Shown here: one piece after another, positions 17,144 to 26,066 of the stretch | Position numbering within the stretch: the stretch's first letter is position 1 | Layout: each line of letters opens with the position of its first letter | Origin: Gammaproteobacteria bacterium | GTDB taxonomy: Bacteria > Pseudomonadota > Gammaproteobacteria > Ga0077536 | Assembly: GCA_024234975.1 (NCBI GenBank) | Contig: JACKNH010000017.1 | Location: 1-64,000, forward strand | DNA: 64,000 nucleotides | Reading direction: 5' to 3' | Made by a program: the position numbers and the translations under genes | The notes under the pieces: generated by a model | Told to the model about the DNA's origin: nothing | Databases searched by the model: none | What the model saw: the letters and a program-made list of their open reading frames with translations, nothing else

Positions 17144-17950
17144 TCACGGGGCAGCCTGTTCGACCACGCCGCCCTGACGATTGCCTTGGGCATCCGGGGC
17201 ATCGCGGTTGTTCTCCATACAGCTGTACTCGCGGATGCGCCAGTCCGGCCGCTTTGAATACACCAGCGTCCGCGTGATCGGCTGTTTGAACGCCTGGGGG
17301 TCGGTAATCGTCACTTCGCTATGCACCGTGTCTTCGTCGACATAGGCCATGCGTTCGACGATGCGCATGTCTTCGCTGTGTGGCAGATCGCCCCAGACCG
17401 TCGCGTGCGTATTGAATCCGATGGTGTCGATGACCAGCGTATTGCCTTCCCAATGGCCGATGGAATCACCGTTATAGGAAGGATCCAGTTCATCGAACGG
17501 CAGATGCTCGTCGCGGTCGAGGTAGATACGCCGGACCTGGCTTTCCGCCTCATAAATCATCGTGATTCTGCCCGGCGTGTGCAGAATTTCGAACGGGTAG
17601 GGATAACTCAGAATCGCCGGCATGCCCGGCCAGTGACAGGTCTGCACACCTTCGGCATAGCGCGCGCGTTCATCGGCGAGCGCATCATATTTTTCCCGGT
17701 ACGCCGGTGTCAGCACGTCGGTGCTGCGCGCCGCCGGTGGCGCCGGCGTGGCGGACTTCGGATCCAGCCGCTTCAACCCGCTGCGTTTCAACGTTTCATC
17801 CAGGGTGTTGTCGTTCATCCAGACGCCGGAGAGATCGTGCGGGTCAGCCGGCAGCGACGCCGCATCACCCGCGGACACTGCGCTGCTGTAAATCATTGCA
17901 CTCGCAAGCGGTAGCAAGCCGAGTCGGCACAGTTTTCGTATTTCAACCAT
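17144..17950 (-). CDS. Exported GHW-GDTL family protein (copy 3)
   Basis: A 268-residue protein with a signal peptide (A-V-S-A-G) and a D-L-S-G-V-W motif at the mature N terminus. A single Cys lies in the Q-T-C-H-W-P-G-M-P region, and the full family core is G-D-S-I-G-H-W-E-G-N-T-L-V-I-D-T-I-G-F followed by D-L-P-H-S-E-D-M. The C terminus has Y-S-C-M-E-N. Its ATG lies inside the end of the DUF6152 gene (8-base overlap), so translation of the two proteins should be coupled at comparable levels. Confidence 0.78.
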   Translation of the reverse strand: MVEIRKLCRLGLLPLASAMIYSSAVSAGDAASLPADPHDLSGVWMNDNTLDETLKRSGLKRLDPKSATPAPPAARSTDVLTPAYREKYDALADERARYAEGVQTCHWPGMPAILSYPYPFEILHTPGRITMIYEAESQVRRIYLDRDEHLPFDELDPSYNGDSIGHWEGNTLVIDTIGFNTHATVWGDLPHSEDMRIVERMAYVDEDTVHSEVTITDPQAFKQPITRTLVYSKRPDWRIREYSCMENNRDAPDAQGNRQGGVVEQAAP

Positions 17951-18317
17951 GGTAGTAATACACCGTGCCATCCTGCTTGTGCACCTCGATGAACGATCCG
18001 CCCGGCTCACCACTCTTCAACGGATAGATGAGGATGCGGACGGCGTCACCCGGCTGCAGTACCGTGCGCTTCCAGCCGTTGCGCGAAAGAATGTTCGGGC
18101 TGCCGCCTTCCAGGCTCCACTCCACCATCTTCCCGTCCTGCTCGACATTGACCTGGATGAACGAATGCGGGTTGGTCCATTGGAATTCCTTGATCGTCCC
18201 CTCCAGCCACGTTTCATTCTGCTGGTCGTACATCTGGAAACTGTGATGGGCGGCCGCCGGACCTGCGATCATCGCGGTGACCATCACAACGACACACCTG
18301 CGCAACAAACGATACAT
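17943..18317 (-). CDS. DUF6152 family exported protein (copy B)
   Basis: A 124-residue protein with a signal peptide ending A-A-A and the mature N terminus at H-H-S-F. The family block G-T-I-K-E-F-Q-W-T-N-P-H-S-F-I follows, then W-S-L-E-G-G-S-P and the C-terminal P-G-D-A-V. ATG 18317 is preceded by GAGGAG at 6 bases; upstream in-frame codons would give a non-signal N terminus. Its stop overlaps the start of GHW copy 3. The adjacent HH pair at the mature end may bind a metal (inference). Confidence 0.83.
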   Translation of the reverse strand: MYRLLRRCVVVMVTAMIAGPAAAHHSFQMYDQQNETWLEGTIKEFQWTNPHSFIQVNVEQDGKMVEWSLEGGSPNILSRNGWKRTVLQPGDAVRILIYPLKSGEPGGSFIEVHKQDGTVYYYHG

Positions 18318-18384
18318 CTGGTTCTCCTCATGCATTGGCCAGGTCGCATCAACCTGTCCGAAAAAATGCTTCACTTTTAGCTCA

Positions 18385-19932
18385 CTACGGCGCTGCACAT
18401 TCATAGCTGTCCGCATTGGCCGGGTTGCCGCCGCGAAACACTGCCTGTTGCGGATACGGACACAACACGTGCTGCCTGACGATTTCATCGTTCTCCCGCC
18501 GCGAGCCGATGATGGCATCCGGCGCCTTGCCTTGCTCCACCCAGCGCACGACGGCAGCCAGGGCATCATGGTCCGCATCGCCAATCGGCAATCCGGCATA
18601 CGCGCCGCCGAGTTCATCCACACCCGCGCCACCGCGACAGTGCAGCATGCCCGGCACCATGAACAGACGAATCACCTCGTCACTGCGGGCCTTGCCCATT
18701 TCGGCCACGACCGATTCGTAGTAATCGATACTCAGATGCGCAACGATCGACGGGTCCCACCAGCCCTGGTAAAGAATCGCGCGGCCGCCGCGTGCGGCGA
18801 AGGCACTGATGTCGGGATCATCTGCGCGCATCTCGGGCATTTCGGCATTCACCAGCGCCAGGTCGTCCGCGCGGTGAAAATCATCTGCCGACCAGTCCGG
18901 GTCGTGATGTGCGCCTTCGGCGAACAACGGCAGAAGCAATGGCGATGGTGGGCCAGGACGGGTACGAACGCCAGGCACCAGTCCGCTGTCCATGCGGTTG
19001 CCGTGTTCGTCGCGCATCGGGGCGTAGAAGGTCTTCACGGTTCTGACCTGCGCTGGCGAGAGGCATTGCCCCGTTGCACCTGCCGCGCATTGCACGGAAG
19101 ACGGATCAAAATCGCACCGTGCGGGATTCTCGATCACACCATCAACGACGCCATCGTCGGCATCACATTGCTCGACCGCAGCCCGGGCAACGATATCCCA
19201 ATCGCGATCGGCCATGGCGCCATCGGGATTCTGCTGTTGATACAACGCCTGCCACAGATGCCGCACCGACATGACCGGCATGGTCGGTCCGCCTGCGCCG
19301 GCGACGATACCATCGTAGTCGCCGGGGAAACGCTGCATTTCCTTCAGCCCCTGGCGCCCGCCGCCCGAACAACCGAGGAAGTAGGCGTGATGTGGTCCGG
19401 TTTCGTAGAACGCATCAATCAACGCCCGACCGGCGACGTTCATCAGGTGTTGCGAGCGATGGGTGTAATCCAGTACCGCTTCTCCTCGCATCATCCAATT
19501 CGCCTCGGTCACCTTGTGACCGCTGTCGTTGGTGATGGTGGCAAAGCCGCCATCAACGCCGCGTGCGAGATCGTGATAGTTATAGACACCGGCATCACCG
19601 CCGACGCCAGCGCCAAGCAGCCGTCCGTTCCAGATCGCCATGGCCGGCAACCAGGCTTCGAAGCCTATCCGCTGTTCGATCATGCCCTCCACGCGACAGA
19701 ACGGTTGGTGCACCGCCCGCTTTCGTGGCGCGTTGCCGGGCGGTTCCCAGGTCGGGGCCGGGTAAGCCATCGTCGCCGAAGTGACTTCAACACCGGCGGC
19801 GGCAAAGGATTTCAGTTGTACGCAAGCGGATTGATCATCGCGTTCGTCAGCGTGAGCGATACCCGCGGCCAGGCAGGACAGAAGCAAGCCTGCAGCCCTC
19901 ATCGAATCAGGAAGGGAACGTAATACCGACAT
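18385..19932 (-). CDS. Tannase/feruloyl esterase family protein (copy 1)
   Basis: About 515 residues with a signal peptide (G-I-A-H-A) and an alpha/beta-hydrolase of the tannase/feruloyl esterase family. The catalytic Ser is in G-C188-S189-G-G-G, the Asp in Q-G-W-W-D-P, and the His in G-M-L-H-C-R-G-G. The paired Cys beside Ser and His form the 'CS-D-HC' disulfide typical of this family. It probably hydrolyses aromatic esters in the periplasm or outside the cell. ATG 19932 gives a normal signal peptide, though its ribosome site is poor. The DUF6152 copy B gene lies downstream on the same strand, 67 bases away. Confidence 0.87.
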   Translation of the reverse strand: MSVLRSLPDSMRAAGLLLSCLAAGIAHADERDDQSACVQLKSFAAAGVEVTSATMAYPAPTWEPPGNAPRKRAVHQPFCRVEGMIEQRIGFEAWLPAMAIWNGRLLGAGVGGDAGVYNYHDLARGVDGGFATITNDSGHKVTEANWMMRGEAVLDYTHRSQHLMNVAGRALIDAFYETGPHHAYFLGCSGGGRQGLKEMQRFPGDYDGIVAGAGGPTMPVMSVRHLWQALYQQQNPDGAMADRDWDIVARAAVEQCDADDGVVDGVIENPARCDFDPSSVQCAAGATGQCLSPAQVRTVKTFYAPMRDEHGNRMDSGLVPGVRTRPGPPSPLLLPLFAEGAHHDPDWSADDFHRADDLALVNAEMPEMRADDPDISAFAARGGRAILYQGWWDPSIVAHLSIDYYESVVAEMGKARSDEVIRLFMVPGMLHCRGGAGVDELGGAYAGLPIGDADHDALAAVVRWVEQGKAPDAIIGSRRENDEIVRQHVLCPYPQQAVFRGGNPANADSYECAAP

Positions 19933-19982
19933 TGCTGAAATCTGACCTCGCTGGCTGGCCCGCATTGGTTTACAGGGCAATG

Positions 19983-20000
19983 GTTTAAATATTCAATTAT
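19983..20000. promoter_or_regulatory. AT-rich GTTTAA-type motif between divergent genes
   Basis: GTTTAAATATTCAATTAT lies between the divergent tannase and beta-helix genes. Related AT-rich GTTTAA sequences occur before several other operons of this window, so this is a candidate shared control site; which regulator binds is unknown. Confidence 0.35.
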
Positions 20001-20077
20001 TATGGCACGACAGAACCGCAGACGGCACAGTCTGCCGCTCACCACGGACATCGGAATCAACACAAGTGAGAATCGCA

Positions 20078-22087
20078 ATGCACAACCGTTTCCTCTGGGT
20101 CATCCGGCGCTTCGGCAACCGCGCCGGTCGGGCAGTCATGTTAACCGCTGTGGCGCTTGGCTGCGCTTGTGCCGCCACCGCTTCTGCAGACGCCATGGCC
20201 GCGGACAACGGCAGCAGGATCGGCGAACTCGTCGTCGAGCCACCCACGGTCACTGCCCTTGGCTTCGAATGGCATATCAATGGCGACGAGAATCGCAATG
20301 CGGTCGTGGCCATCGAATACAAGCCCACTGGCGACCGCCGCTGGCGTCAAGGCCTGCCGTTACTGCGCGTGCAGCGCGAAGAACTCAACAATGTGCTGGG
20401 CGCATTCAGCTACACCGCGCCGGATATGTTTGCCGGCAGTCTGTTCGATCTGGAACCGGATACGGAATACGACGTCGCCCTGGTGATGACCGACCCCGAT
20501 GGGGTTTCCGGCGAGGCCAGGCAGACGTTGACGGTCCGCACCCGTCCCGTCCCGGTACCTGCCGGCGACGGTAATGTTTATCACGTCTACCCGGTGGGCT
20601 ATGAAGGAGAAAAACAGGAACCGGCGTTTGCCGGCCTGCTCGGCGCCTATTACCTGCGTGCGAACGGCGCCGACTGGTTCAATGCATTTCCGCCGCGGGT
20701 AGAACCCGGAGATGTGATCCTGGTCCATGCCGGGCTCTACCAGGGCAATCGCTTCCGCTATGCCGATCCCTCCGGCCTGTTATTTGACGGCACCTACCAC
20801 CTTCGCCGCAGCGGCACTGCACAGCGCCCGATCGTGATCAAGGGGGCGGGCGACGGTGAAGTGATATTTGATGGCGGTGGCAACCATATCCTGTTCGACG
20901 TGATGGCGGCGGATTACATCCACTTCGAAGGCATCACCTTCCGCAATACCGAGGTGGCGATCCAGGCCGGCTACAAGGGTCTGGCCGGCGCCGTCGGATT
21001 GACGGTGAAGAACTGCCGCTTCGAAGACATCGGGCGGGGCGTGTATACCGACTGGTCGGGCTCAAAGGATTTCTACATCGCCGACAACGTGTTTCTCGGC
21101 CGCAGCCATCCGGATCGTCTGGAAGGCTGGATTGGCCGGGTCTGGCAGGGTACGCCCGGTTATCCAACACCGGTGTTGTCGGAGATGGCGGTGAAGGTCT
21201 ACGGCTCGGGCCATGTTATCGCCTACAACCATGTCAGCGGCTTTCACGATGGCATCGACCACGCCACCTATGGTGCACCTGATGGCAACCCCGATATTCC
21301 ACGTGACCGCATGCCGGTTTCAATCGATATCTACAACAACGACATCACCAACGTCGATGACAACTGTATTGAAGCGGACGGAGCGATGCATAACGTGCGC
21401 GTGCTGCGCAACCGCTGTTTCAATCAAGGACATCGCGCACTGAGCACCCAACCCATCTTCGGTGGTCCGGCCTACTTCATCCGCAACGTGGTCTACCACG
21501 CACCCGAAGGCGGCGCATTGAAGCTGACCGCGAGCAGCGCCGGAGTACTGGTCTATCACAATACATTTGCCGCGGAGGTGCAGGCGATGGGGCCGGTCAG
21601 CAACACGCATTACCGCAATAACCTGATACTGGGCCAGGGTGCGGCGGAGGAAATTTTCGCTGGCGCGAACATGACGCGTTATTCGAGTTCGGACTACAAC
21701 GGCTTCCGTCCCAATCCGGGGAGTGCGACCGCCTTTGCCTGGAGTCTGCCGGCGTCCGGTGAGTCGCGCGATTTCAGCGGTGAACTACGCGAGGAAAAAT
21801 ATGCCGATCTGGCAGACTTCAGCGCTGCCACGGGGAATGATGCACACAGCGTGCTCGTTGACTTCGACACCTTCGTCAACGTACCGCCACTCACGACCGC
21901 TGAGCCCTGGCGGCTTTATGATCCCGCTTCTGTGGATTTCAGATTGACCGATGGCAGCCCGGCGATTGATGCCGGCGTCGTGCTACCCGGCGTCAATGAT
22001 GATTTCAATGGGAGGGCGCCCGATCTCGGCGCTTATGAAGCTGGCAGTGCGCTTCCGCATTACGGGCCACGCGCCGACCCGCCGTAA
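20078..22087 (+). CDS. Exported right-handed beta-helix protein with FN3-like N terminus
   Basis: About 669 residues. After a signal peptide there is an FN3-like domain (about 45-170, ending T-V-R-T-R-P-V-P). It is followed by a parallel beta-helix (about 215-560) with repeated short hydrophobic strands, asparagine ladders and motifs such as H-F-E-G-I-T-F-R-N and V-Y-H-N-T-F-A. This resembles the polysaccharide-lyase/pectate-lyase superfamily, and the C-terminal S-P-A-I-D-A-G and D-x-G-A-Y-E are common in such proteins. A glycan lyase or adhesin is possible; no catalytic residues can be named. ATG 20078 has a GTGAG site 7 bases upstream. It stands alone, divergent from the tannase gene. Confidence 0.83.
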   Translation: MHNRFLWVIRRFGNRAGRAVMLTAVALGCACAATASADAMAADNGSRIGELVVEPPTVTALGFEWHINGDENRNAVVAIEYKPTGDRRWRQGLPLLRVQREELNNVLGAFSYTAPDMFAGSLFDLEPDTEYDVALVMTDPDGVSGEARQTLTVRTRPVPVPAGDGNVYHVYPVGYEGEKQEPAFAGLLGAYYLRANGADWFNAFPPRVEPGDVILVHAGLYQGNRFRYADPSGLLFDGTYHLRRSGTAQRPIVIKGAGDGEVIFDGGGNHILFDVMAADYIHFEGITFRNTEVAIQAGYKGLAGAVGLTVKNCRFEDIGRGVYTDWSGSKDFYIADNVFLGRSHPDRLEGWIGRVWQGTPGYPTPVLSEMAVKVYGSGHVIAYNHVSGFHDGIDHATYGAPDGNPDIPRDRMPVSIDIYNNDITNVDDNCIEADGAMHNVRVLRNRCFNQGHRALSTQPIFGGPAYFIRNVVYHAPEGGALKLTASSAGVLVYHNTFAAEVQAMGPVSNTHYRNNLILGQGAAEEIFAGANMTRYSSSDYNGFRPNPGSATAFAWSLPASGESRDFSGELREEKYADLADFSAATGNDAHSVLVDFDTFVNVPPLTTAEPWRLYDPASVDFRLTDGSPAIDAGVVLPGVNDDFNGRAPDLGAYEAGSALPHYGPRADPP

Positions 22088-22111
22088 CTGCTGCACGAAC
22101 CAGGCGAAGGG

Positions 22112-22948
22112 CTACTCTTCCAGCAGGTGACCGTAGCCCTCGTCCTGCGGCCGCTGATTCTCGGTACAGATGTACTCGATCATCGGCGTGTCGGGTGAAC
22201 GCTGCCAGTAACGTTTGACGTTGAACGGGCGGGTATACACCGTCGGGTCATCAATAGTCAGCTCGACCTCGAGTACATCGCCATCCTCCAACAGGCGCAT
22301 GCGCTCGGTCACGTGCAGGGTTGCGGTGTATGGCATGCGCGGATCGGCATCGGTATCGCGTTTTATCACGGCCGCACCGCTGCCATTCAACGGGCCGGCC
22401 CTGACACCAATCGTGTCGACCACCAGCGTATCGCCGTCCCAATGGCCGACGGAGTGACCCATCCAGCTTTGCTCCAGATCATCGGGAACGGGGTGCTCAC
22501 GGCCATCGGTGAACACGCGCCGCACCTGTTGCATCAGTTCAAACAGGATCGTCACCTGTTCGGGCCGCTGGATGATTTCGATCGGAAAGAAGTTGCTACC
22601 GTTCATCATGCCGGCCGGTCCGCCTCCCGGCAGACAGCGCGCGCCCAGATTGTTCTTTGGATCGGCCCAGTATTGCGCGAGTTCGCGGCCGCGTTCGGTG
22701 AATGGCGCCGGGCGCGGATACGGGCTGTTGCGATACGCAAGTTCAGTGCCGTCACCTATACCCAACCAGATTCCGCTGAAGTCGACGGTGGGGGCAGTCT
22801 GTGCGGCGGCGCTGACGCAAAGCGGCAGAATCGCAAGTGCGGCACCGGCCGCCAGCCGTTCTGCCATACGGCGCACGCGGTTGATTGCGTTTGCGCGGGA
22901 GTCTGGTGCCATCATGGTAGCTGCCGAAGAGCGAAGGGATGATTTCAT
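22112..22948 (-). CDS. Exported GHW-GDTL family protein (copy 4)
   Basis: About 278 residues with a long N-region before a hydrophobic signal ending S-A-A-A-Q, then D-F-S-G-I-W-L-G. The core is the fullest in the window: W-M-G-H-S-V-G-H-W-D-G-D-T-L-V-V-D-T-I-G-V. Upstream is R-C-L-P-G-G-G-P and downstream the I-C-T-E-N ending. ATG 22948 overlaps the stop of the DUF6152 gene as ATGA, which sets the start and implies translational coupling; an internal ATG at 22915 is a weaker alternative. Function unknown. Confidence 0.8.
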   Translation of the reverse strand: MKSSLRSSAATMMAPDSRANAINRVRRMAERLAAGAALAILPLCVSAAAQTAPTVDFSGIWLGIGDGTELAYRNSPYPRPAPFTERGRELAQYWADPKNNLGARCLPGGGPAGMMNGSNFFPIEIIQRPEQVTILFELMQQVRRVFTDGREHPVPDDLEQSWMGHSVGHWDGDTLVVDTIGVRAGPLNGSGAAVIKRDTDADPRMPYTATLHVTERMRLLEDGDVLEVELTIDDPTVYTRPFNVKRYWQRSPDTPMIEYICTENQRPQDEGYGHLLEE

Positions 22949-23379
22949 TTGGGCGGTGGCGCATTGCCGGTCTTGGGCGCCGGCGCGCCGCCGGGTCCCA
23001 GCACCCTGCCGTCCGCCAGCGTGACGCTGACCAGGCTGCCGGAAGGTGAGCCGTCGAGCATCGGATGCATCATCAATGCGACCTTGTCGCCCGGCTTCAA
23101 GGTGCGGCTCTTCCACCCCTGACGCGCCATCATGTTCGGCGAACCGCATTCGATACTCCACTCGTGCATGGCGCCCGTGTCGTCGGTGACCACCACCTGA
23201 ATCCAGGCGTGGGGATTGGTCCACTGGAATTCGCGCACGGTACCGGACAGCATCTGCGTGCGTTCGCGGTCGAACATGGCAAATGAATGGTGGGCGAGCA
23301 CCAATGCCGGCACCAAGGTTGCCGCCAGCACTGCTGCAATGAACCTCCGCCCCGACAAACCCGCCCCACGATTTCGCAT
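22945..23379 (-). CDS. DUF6152 family exported protein (copy C)
   Basis: A 144-residue protein: signal peptide, then A-H-H-S-F-A-M-F at the mature N terminus, G-T-V-R-E-F-Q-W-T-N-P-H-A-W-I-Q, and W-S-I-E-C-G-S-P. The tail is rich in Gly and Pro (P-G-G-A-P-A-P). ATG 23379 follows a GGGGGCGGGA stretch. It forms an ATGA-overlapping pair with GHW copy 4. A perfect inverted repeat 50 bases upstream may be its operator. Confidence 0.83.
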   Translation of the reverse strand: MRNRGAGLSGRRFIAAVLAATLVPALVLAHHSFAMFDRERTQMLSGTVREFQWTNPHAWIQVVVTDDTGAMHEWSIECGSPNMMARQGWKSRTLKPGDKVALMMHPMLDGSPSGSLVSVTLADGRVLGPGGAPAPKTGNAPPPK

Positions 23380-23415
23380 TCCCGCCCCCAGATTGATGAC
23401 CGCTACCCGGCACCG

Positions 23416-23443
23416 GTTTAATTTAATTCACAAACTATTTGTG
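23416..23443. promoter_or_regulatory. AT-rich GTTTAA motif with perfect CACAAA dyad
   Basis: GTTTAATTTAATTCACAAAC overlaps a perfect 6-3-6 inverted repeat, CACAAA-CTA-TTTGTG (23429-23443). The site lies 37-64 bases upstream of the DUF6152 copy C start, a natural position for a promoter and repressor site. The regulator is unknown. Confidence 0.45.
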
Positions 23444-23611
23444 ATGCAACGTTCCTGATCCTGAACGCGGCAAGGCTTGTGACAACCAATGTCGACGGCA
23501 TGCGCAGGGAGCCGGTTTCGATGACCGGGGCGCGCGTGGGGGAAAAACGGAGACTTTGCAGGCGGAGACGCCGGTCATCCCCGGCATCACCCCATGCGGT
23601 TGCGATTGACG

Positions 23612-23905
23612 TTACGGTGCGACGAATCCGTCGATCAGCACCATTGTGCCTTCGCTGTTGTCCGTGCGCAGCGGCATCGCCTGCTGATATTCCGGTGAGT
23701 TGTACCAGGCGCGTGCGGCGTCCTTGGACTGAAACTTCAGGACCACCGTGACCGGCGCAGGCTGGCCTTCGACCGCTTCGCTGTTGAGGTCGACCGCGAG
23801 AATTTCAGCGCCGTGGGCGATCAATGTCGGCGTCGCCGCGGGGGGATAGGCCTGAAAGGCTTCGGGGTTGGTGACGCGGTAACTGGCAATGATGTAAGCA
23901 GCCAT
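23612..23905 (-). CDS. DUF1330 family protein
   Basis: A 97-residue cytoplasmic protein of the DUF1330 family (ferredoxin-like dimeric alpha/beta barrel): A-A-Y-I-I-A-S-Y-R-V-T-N-P-E-A-F at the start, G-A-E-I-L-A-V in the middle, and a W-Y-N-S-P-E-Y-Q motif. Members often lie in aromatic or hydrocarbon catabolic loci; no reaction is assigned. ATG 23905 has GGAG 7 bases upstream and matches the family N terminus; the longer frame adds no family sequence. It is cut off from the upstream DUF6152 gene by a terminator. Confidence 0.85.
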   Translation of the reverse strand: MAAYIIASYRVTNPEAFQAYPPAATPTLIAHGAEILAVDLNSEAVEGQPAPVTVVLKFQSKDAARAWYNSPEYQQAMPLRTDNSEGTMVLIDGFVAP

Positions 23906-23996
23906 CAGGATCTCCATTGGGGCGAGTCGGTAATGGGTGGTCCGCACCAGCCCGGCGGCCGACGCCATGGCGGCTAGGACCGGATTCGACGTAGTG

Positions 23997-24034
23997 AAAA
24001 AAGAATCGCCGGCTGCGCAATATACGCAGCCGGC
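23997..24034 (-). terminator. Rho-independent terminator after DUF6152 copy D
   Basis: Perfect 10-bp stem GCCGGCTGCG/CGCAGCCGGC with a 7-base loop. Read on the minus strand it is followed, after five bases, by a run of six T. It ends the minus-strand operon of the long GHW protein and DUF6152 copy D. Confidence 0.85.
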
Positions 24035-24093
24035 GTCCATACGAAAAATGTCGCATCGCGGTCGACGGTCAAGCCGCCGCGGGCGGCAGAGGC

Positions 24094-24585
24094 TTAGCTG
24101 TCGCCTTCGACAACCGCCAGCGCTTCGGTGCCAATGGTCTGGTGACCATCAACGGAGTCGCAATGCATACCGGCTTCAGGCGGCGTCTTTTCGGGGCATT
24201 TGAAAATGCCACCGACGCGCGCCCCGCCATTGTCCCCGCTGCGCAGCGGATGCAGACCGATACTGAAAATTGTGCCGCGCGGGAATGAGTTGACCGAGAC
24301 ACCGTCACGCGCCATCTGCGCGGAACCGGCCATTTCCACTGACCAGACCAGCGGATCGCCCTTGTCGTCGCGCAGGACGTTGGTGCGATCCTCATTCATC
24401 GGCGCGAAGAAAATCTGCAGATGATTCGGCGCCGGATCGATACGGGTCACGACACCGGTGAAGACCTTGGTGACCTTCAGGTTATACATGGCGAAAGAGT
24501 GATGCGCCTGCACCGCCGCGAATGGCGCCGCACCCAGAATCAATGCCCCGGCGGCAACCCGCCAAAAACCTTTCGCTAGCTTCAT
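24094..24585 (-). CDS. DUF6152-like exported protein (copy D, divergent)
   Basis: A 163-residue protein with a signal peptide and the mature N-terminal A-H-H-S-F-A-M-Y. The second family block is changed: instead of E-F-Q-W-T-N-P-H it has R-I-D-P-A-P-N-H-L-Q-I-F-F. Also present are W-S-V-E-M-A-G-S and a late pair of Cys (F-K-C-P-E-K and M-H-C-D-S). It is longer than the other copies and may bind a different partner. It lies 62 bases after the long GHW gene on the same strand, the reverse of the usual DUF6152-first order. Confidence 0.78.
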   Translation of the reverse strand: MKLAKGFWRVAAGALILGAAPFAAVQAHHSFAMYNLKVTKVFTGVVTRIDPAPNHLQIFFAPMNEDRTNVLRDDKGDPLVWSVEMAGSAQMARDGVSVNSFPRGTIFSIGLHPLRSGDNGGARVGGIFKCPEKTPPEAGMHCDSVDGHQTIGTEALAVVEGDS

Positions 24586-24647
24586 AATTTTCTACCCATC
24601 ACTGTTTAATTGAATGACTGCACTGTACGCATGATAGCGCGCAAAAC

Positions 24648-26066
24648 TTACTCGAAGCTGAATATATCCTCGTCCGCCTTGGGACGCTCCATATCCTGCT
24701 CGAAGTATTTTTCCCAGATATGGGCCCACGGCCGCCCATACATATCAGGTATTTCGTATTCAATGACCTGTCCTGGCGACACCTGGGTGGGCCGGCCGTC
24801 GATCGGGAATATGCCCTGGATGCACTCGACGAATGCGTAGGGTTCGCCCTCATCAAAATCGCTGAGCTTGACGTAATTGCGAACGATTCTCACCGGTTCC
24901 ACCAAGGCTTCCGGATCATAGAAGATCGACTCGTGGTTGAGACCGACAAAATTGCCTTTCTCGTCACGATTGGGCGAGTAGATCTCCACCGTTTGCATCT
25001 GGTTCGACCACTCGAACGCGGCATGCGCCTTCCAGCCCTGGATGTTCGATGTCCAGGTAATCAGTGTGTCGCCATCCCAGAAACCGATGGTTTCGCCGTA
25101 CCAGCGCGGCACATCAGCGCCCAGACGCGGCACATTGCCCTCCATGTTGAACTCACGTCCCACATGTATATTGGTGATGAAATTGCGTGCGACGCCGCCG
25201 AGGATCTGCACCATCTTCGGCGTCACCATGATGTAGTTCTCCCACAGCGCCGCTTCGTGCCAGCGCCGCATGAACCCTTCCGGCCAGCAGTACTGCGACT
25301 GCCACTGCGGCGCGTTGGTGTTGGCGTGGTGATAGGCCTCCTGCACCATCCGCGTCTGGTATTCGTCGGTCAGCAGCGACAGGATGGTCGGCATCTGGTT
25401 GTGTCGCATGCGATACCAGTACCAGTTGCCCGGCGTTCGGCCTGGATGCATATAACGCCCCGTCCACTCACCCGGCACGCTCGCATAGGTATGTCTGGTC
25501 GGGCCACCACGTTTGGTGGTTTCCGCCAGCAGTGCCTCGTAATGTTCCTGCGCGGTCTTGAACTTGTAGGGGCTGACAATCGCCTCGCGCGGATAATCAT
25601 TTTCGCAATGCCCCCACGCCGCCGTGCGCGGTGGGTCACTGCCGATCAGATCGGAGCGGGTTCCGCCCCAGAGATCTTCCAGCGCCGCCGGTGCATTGCA
25701 ACGGAAGTAGCGCGGGTCCTTCCACAGTGCGCGATCCTTGTAGAAATCCTTCGACGTGAAGATGTCGACCGGCAATGGCGTGATGCCCGGTGGCACCTCA
25801 CCGGCATTGGCGCCGCCGTCAAACTTGGGTTCGGGCCGCGTTCGACCCGGGCCGACGAAAGCGTTCATGCCACGCACCGTCGCGCCGACCAGCTTGTAAT
25901 CGTTCACGTCGGCGGCGACCGGTGCGCCACGACCGACACTGACGAAATCGATTTGTGGCGATTGTTGCGCATCCGCCGAGGGCGCCAACAGGCAGCATGC
26001 CATCGCAATGGCGGAAACCTGTTTCACTACTTTGGATTCACCGCCTGACAGCCGTCGCTTCTGCAT
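24648..26066 (-). CDS. Long exported GHW-GDTL-like protein (copy 5)
   Basis: About 472 residues, roughly twice the length of its relatives. After a signal peptide (P-S-A-D-A-Q) come about 220 residues seen in no other copy here, including F-R-C-N-A-P-A, W-G-H-C-E-N-D-Y and many Trp/Tyr. The family-like half follows, with the core Y-G-E-T-I-G-F-W-D-G-D-T-L-I-T-W-T-S. The conserved His after G is replaced by Phe. ATG 26066 has GGTGAGG 4-5 bases upstream and gives a normal signal peptide; the longer frame is unlikely. It is the first gene of a minus-strand operon with DUF6152 copy D. Unknown function. Confidence 0.75.
   Translation of the reverse strand: MQKRRLSGGESKVVKQVSAIAMACCLLAPSADAQQSPQIDFVSVGRGAPVAADVNDYKLVGATVRGMNAFVGPGRTRPEPKFDGGANAGEVPPGITPLPVDIFTSKDFYKDRALWKDPRYFRCNAPAALEDLWGGTRSDLIGSDPPRTAAWGHCENDYPREAIVSPYKFKTAQEHYEALLAETTKRGGPTRHTYASVPGEWTGRYMHPGRTPGNWYWYRMRHNQMPTILSLLTDEYQTRMVQEAYHHANTNAPQWQSQYCWPEGFMRRWHEAALWENYIMVTPKMVQILGGVARNFITNIHVGREFNMEGNVPRLGADVPRWYGETIGFWDGDTLITWTSNIQGWKAHAAFEWSNQMQTVEIYSPNRDEKGNFVGLNHESIFYDPEALVEPVRIVRNYVKLSDFDEGEPYAFVECIQGIFPIDGRPTQVSPGQVIEYEIPDMYGRPWAHIWEKYFEQDMERPKADEDIFSFE

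Noticed and set aside
18277..19923. 548-codon plus-strand frame
   Set aside because: It runs antisense to the tannase-family gene, which has a clear catalytic motif set and signal peptide. The antisense protein is Arg/His-rich with no recognisable domain.
24720..26048. 442-codon plus-strand frame
   Set aside because: It is antisense to the long GHW protein and shows no family pattern.
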